Positions 41,234-52,650 are shown, counted from the stretch's first letter. The stretch is DNA of 60,306 nucleotides from Psychrobacter sp. JCM 18903 (GCF_000586475.1 NZ_BAWJ01000019.1:1-60306); one strand, 5' to 3'. Translations and numbers: made by a program. Notes: generated by a model not told the origin, from the letters alone.

Positions 41234-41809
41234 CTATTTAATCAAGTTGCTGATGGTTTTAAAAGCAGGGTCTTGACTACTACGGCAAAGCTCAAACAGA
41301 ATGGTTTCAACCGTGGTAATCACGCCACCAGCACGGCGAATACGGCGTATTGCTTGCTTTTTATCATATGGAAAACGCGAACCGACCGCATCACCAATAA
41401 TAACCGGCTGCATACCATTATCTAGCAAATCAAGCGCTGTTTGTAGTACACAGACATGTGTCTCTACGCCAAATAGCAAAACAATACTTCGATTTTGCTG
41501 CGCTAAATAATGCCACGAATCATCATTATCACAAGCGCTAAAGGTGACCTTTTCAAAGCTTTTAGCGTTATCGCCTTCTAACACCTCGCGTATTTCAGGT
41601 AGCGTATCGCCGAGCCCTTTTTTATACTGTTCATTGAGCATGATAGGGATATTCAGTGCTTGTAAACCTTTAATAAGCGTCACTGTTTTTTTGACGATGT
41701 TTTCATGGTCATAAATATGCGGTGTTAAGCGTTCTTGAACATCGATTATCATCGCTTGGGTATTTTCGCGAGCAATTCGATAGGTACGGTCGGTAATCAT
41801 AGTAGACAT
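41234..41809 (-). CDS. isochorismatase-family cysteine hydrolase
   Basis: A 191-residue isochorismatase-fold hydrolase. The catalytic triad is visible: Asp in MIIDVQERL, Lys in SFEKVTFSACD and Cys in GVETHVCVLQTALDLL. A cis-peptide-type region precedes the Cys. Family members hydrolyse various amides such as nicotinamide or ureidoacrylate; YcaC-like proteins have unknown substrates and this one resembles that group. The NAD-salvage genes at 24-26 kb are too distant to argue for nicotinamidase. Start at either Met1 or Met4. Confidence 0.88.
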   Translation of the reverse strand: MSTMITDRTYRIARENTQAMIIDVQERLTPHIYDHENIVKKTVTLIKGLQALNIPIMLNEQYKKGLGDTLPEIREVLEGDNAKSFEKVTFSACDNDDSWHYLAQQNRSIVLLFGVETHVCVLQTALDLLDNGMQPVIIGDAVGSRFPYDKKQAIRRIRRAGGVITTVETILFELCRSSQDPAFKTISNLIK

Positions 41810-42011
41810 GGCACACTCCTTGTACGGCTGACTTTATTGTTAAAGGCTATGTTAGTTTTATCATTGATATTGTCTTTATTAGCCTTACTCTTATTTAGTC
41901 ATAGTTTGCTGAGGGCGTCAATGGAGATAGTCTCTAATAATGATTAATAACAATTCATCACGTTTGATTAATACTGCTTAGCATAGGTTTTTGATTATGA
42001 ATAGCCAATAA

Positions 42012-43723
42012 CTATATATTATGACGCCTAGCATTACGTAATAAAGACTGTTTTTGAGTCATGACCATGCCCACACCGAAAGCAACGCCAAACATAAGGT
42101 TAAAAGATAATACACCATATAACTGAGCGTGTTTATAAATGCAAAGAACATGCTGGTTAAAGTAATGATTAATATCGCAGCGATAGTACCGCCGAATAGC
42201 TCTCGATATTTTTTATTAAAAATCTTAAAGGCCACCAACGGTATCGCGATACCAAACAAGCCAAATGTAGCACCCCAAACACCTGCCATGTCCATATCAA
42301 AATATAGCACCCCTAAAACATTAGCGAAAATACCACATATAAAAAAGGCAATCGTAAAACGTATAGGACCCAATACTTTTTCCAAAATATAACCTGTAGC
42401 AAAAAGCATCCCCAGACTCATTACTAAATGCATAATTCCTACATGTACAAAAAGCGATGTCACTACCCGCCAATACTTACCAGCTTGCAGCGCGTCCATC
42501 GTCAACCCACCTACACTATTTACCTGTCTAGATAAAGGATCAATGATATCCATACCCATGAATACGGTCAGTATAAATGCACCTATACAGGTCAGTATTA
42601 ACACCAACGTCGCAGGTCGCTCTTTATTATTTCTAAACCAAACTACTAGACTTTTTGATACATCACTGACTGGTGCTCGTTTTTTTACAGGCTTTTGTAT
42701 ATGTTTTCGCTTTTGTATATGTTTTTGCGTACTTTTCTTTTCTTGACTATCAAACTCTGCTGCGAGAACTAGCAACAAGCACAGCACCATACCAATAAAA
42801 AAAGAACCAAATCCCCAAACAAAATCACGATCTAAGCTATCAGCAAGTAATCCTGTTTCTGGCTTCAATATCAAGGGTGGCAAATTAGATTGCCTATTAG
42901 CCGTAGAAATCGTGTGTAAGTAAGCATTTCTGCTATTTGATGATTTAAGTTTCTTAAAGTAGCTGATAGTAGAGAGGTCGTTGGCTTCGTACTTATGGCG
43001 CGAGTCGTTAATAAATGCTGAATATTGACTGTCTTTAATACTTTGGTCTGCACGATTATCGTATTTCGTGTGGTAGCTAGAACCTAGCCAAATATTCTCA
43101 GCGGCTATAAATGGCGTCGCAATGTAATAATCAATATGCAATGTTGAGTCAAAATTTCGTCCACTGATTACTTGTGTTTCTATAAAAGAAACGCTCTCTA
43201 ATTTGAGTGGCTCAAAATCATTTACTCTGAAATACTTTTGCTTTGGATAATGACGAATATCATTCAAGCTATTTACTTCAATGACCTCATAAGCCGCTTT
43301 GGACAAATAGTTTTGGCTGAGAACGAGCGGTATCACTAATGCTAGAACCATCGTTATAAAAAAGTAGCCTGAACTACTGCGCTTAACCCATTTTAAGGTT
43401 AAAAGCTCATACCTCGGCCACATCCAAATACTAACGACTAAAACAGATAACAGAAAAGGAATACCAAAATCCCAATAGCCTTCCTTTAAAGGTAGAATAT
43501 CTAGATAAATATCAAGCAACCAGCGTAAAGCCCCAAAAAGCAGAATGGTCAGGACACTAAGACCTAAATATGGCAAGAATACTTGCTTTAGTTTTATTAT
43601 GATCGATTCTTTAGCGCTTAGGTTTTGTGTTCGCTTCTTTTTATCCCTTTTGCTTACTCTTTTTTTGTTTCTGCTTCTATTTTTATCTTTATACCTATAC
43701 TGGCTTTGCTTATTATTATCCAT
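42012..43723 (-). CDS. rhomboid-like membrane protein lacking catalytic residues (one frameshift)
   Basis: A 570-residue protein: basic N-terminus (about 40 residues), membrane helices near 48-70, 88-105 and 120-140, an extracytoplasmic domain of about 150 residues containing RHYPKQKYFRV, another helix near 305-325, and a C-terminal rhomboid domain from about 370. Adding one base near 42129 extends the end past the apparent stop at 42059 and gives INTAQLYGVLSF and GVAFGVGMVM, as in the rhomboid last helix. The GxSG motif is GVWGATFGLFG (Ser replaced by Trp483) and the His of the last helix is Gln. It is therefore predicted to be proteolytically inactive. A shorter paralogue lies just upstream. 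Confidence 0.82.
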
Positions 43724-43740
43724 GCCCTATCACCACAAAT

Positions 43741-44670
43741 CTAGCGTAACTTAAACTGTTGAAATGCTTTTTTATCAATCGTTGCTTTTAAGACTAATAG
43801 TAAGCAAATAAACATGCCAATGATAAAAAATCTAAAGAATTTTGCTAACTCTTTATCTGCTTTTTCGTTAAGTGTGCTCAACTGAGATACAAGTATTATT
43901 GGGTCATTAATATGTTGCTGACCTGACAATCTAATCGCTTCTAAATAACCATACTTAGTATCTGAGTTTTGCAATTTTTCAAAATAATCAGCAGTAGATA
44001 TCTCTTCATTTGCATATTGTTGTCTAGAAATCCTTTTAAAATTTTCTATTTGTTGAACTTTCTCTTTTTCTTCAAGATCATTATCAATAACCTTAGTAAA
44101 AGCCTGTCCCCACCAGATATCTTTATCTCCATAAAAAGGAGTGGCAAAATATAAGTATATTTTTAACTCTTGTCTAGATTTCCCCATCTCCCTAGTATTG
44201 AAGTAAGAAACAACCCCTTGTTTCTCAATACTTTTATTATCAAATTGGAAGTATTTTTGTTTTGGATATAATTTAATATCACTTATATTACTTATATCAA
44301 TAATGTCATATGCTGCTTCATATAAGTAAGCTTGACTGATTGATATAGGCGGAAATAAAGCAAGTATCATCACCAAGTAAAATACATTAGCGCTATTATC
44401 ATCAAATAATTCAAATCGTAGCAGTCTAATCCTTGATCGCATTATGACAAGCACTAAAGTAACACTGATAATTATTGGAATAATTAAGTTCCAGACCGTA
44501 TCTTTTAGAGGCCATATCCCTAGACAGATGTCCAATATCCATCTTATGATGTTGTAGAATAAAATGGCGCCAATACTAAAACCTAAAAAAGGAAGAAAGA
44601 TATAACGCATTTTTAACTTAAACGCCTCTAAATCTAAGCTCCTCTTATCTAATGATTTCTGATGTGCCAT
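43741..44670 (-). CDS. rhomboid-less paralogue of the downstream membrane protein
   Basis: A 309-residue membrane protein homologous to the N-terminal half of the adjacent rhomboid-like protein. Shared segments are FLPFLGFSIGAIL/FLPYLGLSVLTIL, RWILDICLGIWPLKD/RWLLDIYLDILPLKE, LYPKQKYFQFD/HYPKQKYFRVN and YFATPFYGDKDIWWG/YIATPFIAAENIWLG. It has three N-terminal helices, an extracytoplasmic domain and a C-terminal helix (about 283-300), then stops where the rhomboid domain would begin. The gene is more AT-rich than its neighbours. It lies 17 bp before the rhomboid-like gene, so the pair is co-transcribed. The function is unknown. Confidence 0.8.
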   Translation of the reverse strand: MAHQKSLDKRSLDLEAFKLKMRYIFLPFLGFSIGAILFYNIIRWILDICLGIWPLKDTVWNLIIPIIISVTLVLVIMRSRIRLLRFELFDDNSANVFYLVMILALFPPISISQAYLYEAAYDIIDISNISDIKLYPKQKYFQFDNKSIEKQGVVSYFNTREMGKSRQELKIYLYFATPFYGDKDIWWGQAFTKVIDNDLEEKEKVQQIENFKRISRQQYANEEISTADYFEKLQNSDTKYGYLEAIRLSGQQHINDPIILVSQLSTLNEKADKELAKFFRFFIIGMFICLLLVLKATIDKKAFQQFKLR

Positions 44671-44704
44671 TTATACTCTACCTTTCATTACTATGACTTA
44701 AACC

Positions 44705-44739
44705 AAAAAAAGCGCCTCCAACATTAAGTTAGAGGCGCT
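44705..44739 (-). terminator. terminator downstream of fadA
   Basis: AGCGCCTC pairs with GAGGCGCT (plus a short inner AAC/GTT pairing). On the minus strand it is followed by TTTTTTT. Confidence 0.9.
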
Positions 44740-44793
44740 CATCTTACAAGATATTAAAACATATTAATCAACAAATATTAGCTTAGCTGAAAC

Positions 44794-45987
<1,194 letters not shown>

Positions 45988-46225
45988 TTATTGTCAGTGT
46001 AGTCAGCCCATTTCAATGCTATTACTTCGTCAATCTCACTTGAAGTACAATACGTACCTCTGCGCTCGATTTCCTTGTACTAGCATTAAATAAAACTAAC
46101 TATAATCGTACGTGTGCTATTAAAGATTTGTTATTAAAAAATAGTGCCATTAAATATAAATAGATTAATAGCTCTCACCCTCAAACAGCACACGTACGGC
46201 ACTTCATCCTAGTAATGACTGCCTA

Positions 46226-48382
46226 TTACGCGGTGGCGTAAAAGGTCTCGCCTGCTGTTGCCATGTCGCGAATCTTTTGCGGGGCTTCATAAGCTTTGCC
46301 AAGGTATGCGTATTTTTCACACAGAGCCAAGTAGTTATCTAGACCCATTTGGTCGATATAACGGCAAGGACCACCGCGGAATGGCGGGAAACCAACACCC
46401 ATAATCATCGCCATATCGGCTTCAGATGGCGTGCTGACAATGTTGTCTTCTAGCAGCGTACAGTTTCATTGCAGAAAGCCAGCATAGTGCGGTCAATAAT
46501 TGCTTGATCTTCAAACGTTTGTTTGTCGCTATCAGTGGTGGTTTTTAATAGCTCATAAGTGGCTTCATCAGCAACTTTCTTTGGCTTACCGCGCTTGTCC
46601 ATTTCATACTTGTAGAAACCAACGCCGTTTTTCTGACCTAGGCGTTTGTTTTCATATAAAAGCTCAATAGCGCCTTTATAATCAGGCTTCATGCGGTCAG
46701 GGAAACCCTCTGCCATGACTTCAGCGCCATGGACACCAGTATCCAAACCAACCACATCGATTAGATAAGCAGGACCCATCGGCCAGCCGAATTTTTCCAT
46801 GACTTTATCGACATGAGCAAAGTCAGCACCTTGCTTAAGCAACAAGTCAAATGCACCAAAGTATGGGAACAACACACGGTTCACTAAGAAACCTGGGCAG
46901 TCATTAACCACAACTGGCACTTTGCCCATTTTAGAGGCTAGCGCAACGGTGGTTGCAATCGCCTCTTCAGATGATTTCTCACCGCGGATAACTTCTACCA
47001 ATGGCATACGGTGTACTGGGTTAAAGAAATGCATACCAACGAAGTTTTCTGGACGCTCAAGTGCTTCAGCCAAGAATGTAATAGAGATAGTCGACGTGTT
47101 TGACGCTAGGATACAGTCGTCTTTTACCAAGCCTTCCACTTCTTTTAATACCGCACGCTTCACGTTTGGATTTTCTACGACTGCTTCGATAACGATATCA
47201 GTCTCAGCAAAATCACCATAATTCAAAGTAGGACGGATACGGCTTAAGGTTTCACCCATTTTAGTTGGGGTCATTTTGCCGCGATCGACCATTTTGCCAA
47301 GTAACTTGCTGGCTTCGCCCATACCAAGGTCTAATTGCTCAGACTTGATGTCTTTCATGATGATTGGCAAGCCTTTGCTGGCTGCTTGATAAGCGATACC
47401 GCCACCCATGATACCAGCGCCTAGTACTGCCGCTTCATTGATTTCATGCGCTTTTTTGCTATGCTGCTTGGCTAATTTTTTAACCAACTGATCGCTTAAG
47501 AACAAACCAACCAAGCTTTCTGCTTGTGGGGTTTTCGCCGCTTTTGCAAAACCAGCGGCTTCTACTTCAATCGCTTTATCACGTGGTAAGTTAACGTGTT
47601 TTTCCATCGCAGCGATAGCCAGTGCTGGCGCAGGATATTGCTTAGGATTGGCTTTAGCAAAGATCATACCTTTGGCACTGTTAAACGCCATCGCTTGCTC
47701 AAGCTGATTTAATTTAACAGGAACGAGTTTCTCTTCACGCTTCGCTTTCCAATCAAGCTCACCTGAGATACATTTTTTGACCAAATCAATAGCAGCATCT
47801 TGCAAATCATCAGCAGCAACAGTCGCATCAACCAAGCCTAGTTTTAGGGCATCAAGTGGTTTCTTTGGTGTACCAGTCGCAATCAACTCAAGCGCATTAT
47901 CGATACCGATGACACGCGTACTACGAACCGTACCACCAAAACCTGGGAAGATACCCAGTTGGGTTTCTGGTAGACCGATGATGCTTTGTCGCTCATGACG
48001 CGATATTCACAAACCAAGGTCATCTCACAACCACCGCCAAGCGCCGCGCCATTGATGGCCGCTACTTTCGGGAAAGGCAGGTCTTCAAAGCGATTAAAGG
48101 CGTCATTAATATTAATAACCCAATCTTTAATCTCTTCTTCTGGCTGTTTAAAAGACGCCACAAATTCTGTAATGTCAGCACCAGCAATAAACACGCCTTT
48201 GCTCGAAGTAACAATTAAACCCTTAACGTCATCGGCTTTTTCTAAAGCAGTAACGGCTTCACCAAATTGCTTATTGGTTTCAGCATCAAACTTGTTCACG
48301 CTCTCATTTTCGGCGTTGTACTGCATGTTGCGATGCCATCCTCTAGCATTGTCACCGTGATGCGATTTCCTTGGTATACCAT
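46226..48382 (-). CDS. fadB: fatty acid oxidation complex subunit alpha (three frameshifts)
   Basis: FadB has enoyl-CoA hydratase/isomerase activity (N-terminal half) and 3-hydroxyacyl-CoA dehydrogenase activity (C-terminal half). Three missing bases split it. Adding A near 48328 restores [15 protein letters not shown]. Adding one A/T near 47979 restores [14 protein letters not shown]. Adding one C/G near 46452-46454 restores [17 protein letters not shown]. The repaired length is 719 residues from the ATG at 48382. Motifs: [10 protein letters not shown] with the active-site Glu region, [17 protein letters not shown]-binding loop, and [14 protein letters not shown]. fadA is downstream. Confidence 0.95.
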
Positions 48383-49170
48383 TTGGAACTCCTTGCTATA
48401 TAACGAAAGCTACGTTTTAAAATTAAAAGTTTTAAAATTAAAAGTTTTAAAATTAAAGGTCATAGCCAGTTATTGTTAGTAAAACGAGTAATAACACTGC
48501 CAATATACTGTGTTATAAAGTCAGTATAGAGTAAGCAGTGAAGATGTCTTTATTATCCAGCGCTCATGGTTATATATTCATTTTTTATGCTTAATATTAC
48601 TGCGTTAGCACAAGTGAATACGGCGCTTCATTTATATATATTGTGACCAGTACTGATATTGAACATACTAACATTAAAAATATGGACTGAGAGTTGAGCA
48701 AATTTTTCGCTGAAATAAGCACGCAAACCTTCTGCCCTGAATCATCAGATCATTTTTACGCCAATTAGTGTAGGGGATTATGCCCCTAACTGTCACAAGC
48801 TAATACCATACTCACAAGTCACTCTTAAATCAGCAGCAGCCCTTTACCTGACTAGTAATGTGCTTTAAGTGACGGTTTGTATACTGAAATTGTATACTAA
48901 AAATTCGTCTTTTAAAGATTATAATGACAGATGCTTATCGTCACATGACATCACACGCTTAACTTGATTCTTTATCAAAACATATCCACTGACTAAGTTA
49001 AATCACCAATACGTAACGAGGGCTTGTTGCATTATTTCGGTGTGCTTAATCGAATTTTTAACAGTAAGCTGCCAAAAATATGGCATTGATGATGCTCACC
49101 CCATAAGCTATATAATCTATCATGCTAAACTAGCGATATTTTTATTATTCACCTGATAAATGGTTGGGTT
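48383..49170. other. long intergenic region between fadB and ispA
   Basis: 788 bp between divergent genes with no credible ORF. Contents: a 15-bp tandem repeat close to fadB (separate entry), two direct copies of TTGTATACT 13 bp apart (48878-48886 and 48891-48899), each holding the palindrome GTATAC, and a TAGGGG/CCCCTA hairpin at 48771-48788. The region presumably holds promoters of fadB and ispA. No RNA gene recognised. Confidence 0.5.
48414..48457. repeat. 15-bp tandem repeat upstream of fadB
   Basis: Almost three perfect copies of GTTTTAAAATTAAAA in tandem (414-428, 429-443, 444-457). It lies 32-75 bp upstream of the fadB ATG, in the expected promoter or leader region. Each copy contains the palindrome TTTTAAAA. 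Confidence 0.9.
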
Positions 49171-50281
49171 ATGACTGTTTCTTCTACTCCAAGCTTTATA
49201 CCTGAAAGCCTTATGCCTTCAAGACTTGTATCTTTTACTAGCTTTAATAACAACACCGAGCAATTTCATAGCGCCGTGCGGGCGCAACTTGCACAAGATA
49301 TCGACGTGCTGTTTGCTTATGCCAACCTGCCAAGCCCGTTGCTTGATGCCTGTCGTTATGTGATGACCGGTCAAGGTAAATTGGTGCGTCCACTATTGGT
49401 TGCCAGTGCTTTTGACAGTGTTAATCAAAGCAATGCTAACGACGACTTTAATAGGCTGATGAATATGTCGATAAAAGCACTAATAAAAAAGCCAAGCAAA
49501 ATAGCGATTTGGCGTCGCTATTAGAAAACGACTCCGATTATGATATGGCGCGCGTGCGGCATTGGCGGTGGAGCTGCTGCATACTTATTCATTGGTACAT
49601 GATGACTTGCCATGTATGGACGATGATGAGCTGCGCCGTGGTCAGCCAACGGCGCATATCGTCTTTGAAGAATCAACTGCCCTGCTCGCTGGCGACGTAT
49701 TGCAAACATTAGCCTTTGAAGTATTGACCGCAGAGCTGCCAACCTTTGCGCCTTATAATTCAGCTATCGCCAGCCAGCTTATCGCAATATTTGCGCCACG
49801 TGCACGGCGTATGGTTTCTGGTCAAATGCTTGACTTGAACGCTGAGGCTAGTGCTAATATTTCACAAAGCGATCTAGAAGCTATCCACCGTGATAAAACA
49901 GGCGCATTGATTGAAGCCGCTATGCTTATGGGCGGTATCTGTGCTGGTGCGACCGCTCCACAGCGTATGGCATTACAAGAGTGCGCCCAGCATATTGGTC
50001 TGGCTTTTCAGGTTCAGGACGATATTTTAGACGTGACCACCAGCACCGATACCCTTGGCAAACCTGCTGGCAGCGATGAAAAATTAGACAAATCTACCTA
50101 TGTGAAATTGATGGGTGTCGAAGACGCGACCAGCTATGCGCAATCGCTATTTAATGACGGACGTGCAGCCATCATTCGTGAACTGAGTCTTTATGAATCA
50201 AGCAGTAGCGAGCTTGGCAATGACGCAAACAACGATGCTTTACTGGCATTAATAGAATGGCTATGGGCACGTAAAAAATAG
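49171..50281 (+). CDS. ispA: polyprenyl (farnesyl diphosphate) synthase (two frameshifts)
   Basis: IspA makes farnesyl diphosphate from IPP and DMAPP/GPP. The two aspartate-rich motifs are LVHDDLPCMDDDELRRG and QVQDDILDVTTSTDTLGK, and the FARM-adjacent TGQGKLVRPLL is in the first part. Adding one A near 49473-49476 and one C near 49553 joins the three frames to a 370-residue protein. This is longer than E. coli IspA because of an N-terminal extension and an Asn/Asp/Lys-rich insertion (about residues 84-122) in which the first break falls. No xseB or dxs neighbours here. Confidence 0.9.
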
Positions 50282-50322
50282 CCAAAAATTTAACCATCAA
50301 AGAACGGTAATGAGTGGTCAAC

Positions 50323-51140
50323 ATGGACAGTAACCCTATCCCGCGTATTTATCTTGGCACTGGTGGCTATAGCGATACCGACTTGCTTGGTACGCTGTAT
50401 CCAACTGGCACAAAGAAAACGGACTTCTTACGCGAGTACGCCAAGCAATACGGCACAGTTGAGATTAATAGCACCTTTTACGCGCCTATCGGACAGAAAG
50501 CCTTTGCAGGCATGGTCGATAAAGCCTATGTGCAAGCAGACAGTGAGTTGAAGTTCGCGGTCAAACTGCATCAAGACTTTACTCATGTGCGTAAAGGCAC
50601 GAGCGATCACGCACAAGCTTTTCTTACTGCCCTCACGCCCCTTATCGAAGCCAATGCTCTAGCACCACTATTACTCCAATTCCCACATGGCTTTGATCGT
50701 ACTCGTGAGCATCGACTCTATCTGGCAAATCTCGTCAGCTGGTTTCAAGATTATCCATTAGCGGTCGAGTTTCGTCATAACGGCTGGCATACCCCGCAAG
50801 TGGTCGATAGCTTCGTCAAGCAAGGTTTGATTTGGTGTAGCGTCGATTATCCCAAGGTCAGCGGTCTGCCGCCATCACGATTGATATTTACCGAGCGAAC
50901 TGGTTACCTGCGTATGCATGGTAATAATCTAACTGGTGGGATGCGATGAGCGCTGCCGATCGTCATGATTATCGCTATAGTGAAGCAGAGATGAACGATT
51001 GGGCGCAAGCGATTGCCAATCAGCGTCAGCATTTTGATACGTTATATATCTTCTTTCAAAATACTACCAAAGCACATGCGTATTATAATATTGCGATGTT
51101 GAGGGAAGCGTTGGGTAAGTTTGGGTTTGAGGTTTTGTAG
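50323..51140 (+). CDS. DUF72 family (YecE-like) protein (one frameshift)
   Basis: A DUF72/YecE-like TIM-barrel protein of unknown function. Motifs: YLGTGGYSDTDLLGTLYP near the N-terminus, VEINSTFYAP, LLLQFPHGF, AVEFRHNGWH and, after adding one T near 50937, TGWDAMSAADRHDYRYSEAE and YIFFQNTTKAHAYYNI. The repaired protein has 272 residues. A GTG 9 bases upstream is an alternative start. It follows ispA by 41 bp on the same strand and is probably co-transcribed. Confidence 0.88.
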
Positions 51141-51544
51141 AGTGGATAGCGAAACTGTCTGTCAGCGTAGAATGCTTCTTACATACTGATAAATTTTACA
51201 AAATTAACTTGTATTAATGACAAAAACATATTCACGTATATAAACTCTACCTAAATATTTACTTTTATGGAGTGTGTATGAAATGCACTCTAATATAACT
51301 AAAACATTGTTTATCTTTCACTTGATTATTAGATTTCGTAATACTATAGTGCGCATATACTAGACCTCTTGAAAAAGTACCAGTTCATTGACTTCCACTG
51401 ACGGAGTTACAAGGGCTAGCAATGACTTATACAAGAGATCTATTCTTCATTTATCTAAAATTTTACATATCCCTTGTTCTAAATAAGCAGTTATATCACT
51501 AAACTAAATATACTATCTCTTCCCAGTAATTATAGGAAATTTAC
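51141..51544. other. AT-rich intergenic region before the RelA/SpoT-domain gene
   Basis: 404 bp without a credible gene. It contains an 82-bp segment (51361-51442) bounded by an imperfect 11-bp inverted repeat, TAGACCTCTTG and CAAGAGATCTA (one mismatch). This could be a remnant of a mobile element end or MITE, or chance. The last bases hold TAGGAAATTTAC before the ATG of the next gene. Confidence 0.45.
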
Positions 51545-52624
51545 ATGCCTTCTTTAGATTTTGAGAAAGAAAAAAATGATTTTAGAGACTATTATTCAAG
51601 TAATATTAAATTATTGGAAGGAGCAACAGATTCTTTTAAAACTCTGATAAGCACCTTAATTAATTTCTCTGAAGATATACCTATTTCAAGAATAGAAAGC
51701 AGATTAAAAGATAAAGAAGAATGTATAAGAAAATTTAATGTCAAATATCGTAAAAAACTTGAGTCATCTTCTACTGACTATATAATTAAAGATAAAATTA
51801 CGGACTTAATTGGCATTAGAGTAGTGTGCTTATATGAAGATGATATTGAAAAAATAAAAAACATACTAGCAGACCATTTTTCTATAATAGATGAAACAGA
51901 TAAAATATCTCAAGTTGAAAGCACTGAAGATTCTTTTGGCTATAAAGGTCTACATTTAGATTTAAAAATTGGAGAGCAAAGACGAGAACTACCTGAATAT
52001 AAAAAATTTACTAATTTTAATTTTGAAATTCAAATTAGAACAATCACTCAAGATTCATGGAGTGTTTTAGATCATAAGATTAAGTATAAAAAAAGCATTC
52101 CAAGCTCACTTAAGCGAAGAATCAATACTTTAGCCGCACTATTCGAACTAGCTGATAGAGAGTTTAAAGAAATAAAGTTAGCAACTGAAGAAGAAATTGC
52201 AAAAGTCGAAAGAGAGGAGATTGAAGTTAGTGAAACTACAAAGAATGGATCTACTGGACCAACTGAGAATACAAAAAGCAGTAGCAATGGACGATTGAAT
52301 GCATTCGGGTTCTTAAAAATAGTAAAACATTTTTTTAAAGACTATGATTTTGAAGACTATAAAGTAGATGGCTTTACGCAAGAAATAGTTGCAGTAGATC
52401 CAAACATAACTCGGTCTGATTTTAATGAGTACATGAAAGACAATATAAGTAAAGTGAAACAGTATAAATCATTTTTTGAAAAAGCCTCTGAATCTAATGA
52501 AAAATTAAATCCCTTCACTATAATTAGACACTGTTTATATCTCCATAACAAAGAAAAATATTCTTCTTTTCTAACAAAAGTTTCAAAAGAAGCTTTCGAT
52601 CAATGGCTAATGAAAAACAGCTAG
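51545..52624 (+). CDS. RelA/SpoT-domain (p)ppGpp synthetase-like protein with unknown C-terminal domain
   Basis: A 359-residue protein with a RelA/SpoT nucleotidyltransferase domain (about residues 35-185). Key elements seen: ESRLKDKEECIRK (52-63, basic substrate loop), TDLIGIRVVCLYEDD (metal-binding Asp87), FGYKGLHLDL (131-140), and EIQIRTITQDSWSVLDHKIK (161-180). There is no HD hydrolase domain and no TGS/ACT. A charged helix (205-228) and Ser/Asn/Thr-rich linker lead to a C-terminal domain (251-359) I do not recognise. The gene is very AT-rich compared with flanking genes and stands alone. Single-domain synthetases include stress enzymes and toxin/phage-defence types; assignment to either is not possible here. 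Confidence 0.85.
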   Translation: MPSLDFEKEKNDFRDYYSSNIKLLEGATDSFKTLISTLINFSEDIPISRIESRLKDKEECIRKFNVKYRKKLESSSTDYIIKDKITDLIGIRVVCLYEDDIEKIKNILADHFSIIDETDKISQVESTEDSFGYKGLHLDLKIGEQRRELPEYKKFTNFNFEIQIRTITQDSWSVLDHKIKYKKSIPSSLKRRINTLAALFELADREFKEIKLATEEEIAKVEREEIEVSETTKNGSTGPTENTKSSSNGRLNAFGFLKIVKHFFKDYDFEDYKVDGFTQEIVAVDPNITRSDFNEYMKDNISKVKQYKSFFEKASESNEKLNPFTIIRHCLYLHNKEKYSSFLTKVSKEAFDQWLMKNS

Positions 52625-52650
52625 ATATAGTATATTCTATATTTCAAACC

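Noticed and set aside
41234..41809. Isochorismatase-like gene as nicotinamidase of the NAD-salvage route
   Set aside because: It lies 15 kb from the NAD genes and nothing in the motif set points to nicotinamide; the organism has a direct nicotinamide route in this window.
42059..42128. Apparent C-terminus of the rhomboid-like protein ending SVWAWS
   Set aside because: One added base gives a rhomboid-like last helix and a stop at 42012; the ending in the literal frame is not family-like.
48771..48788. TAGGGG/CCCCTA hairpin as a terminator
   Set aside because: Only a 6-bp stem, no T-run, and no gene ends nearby.
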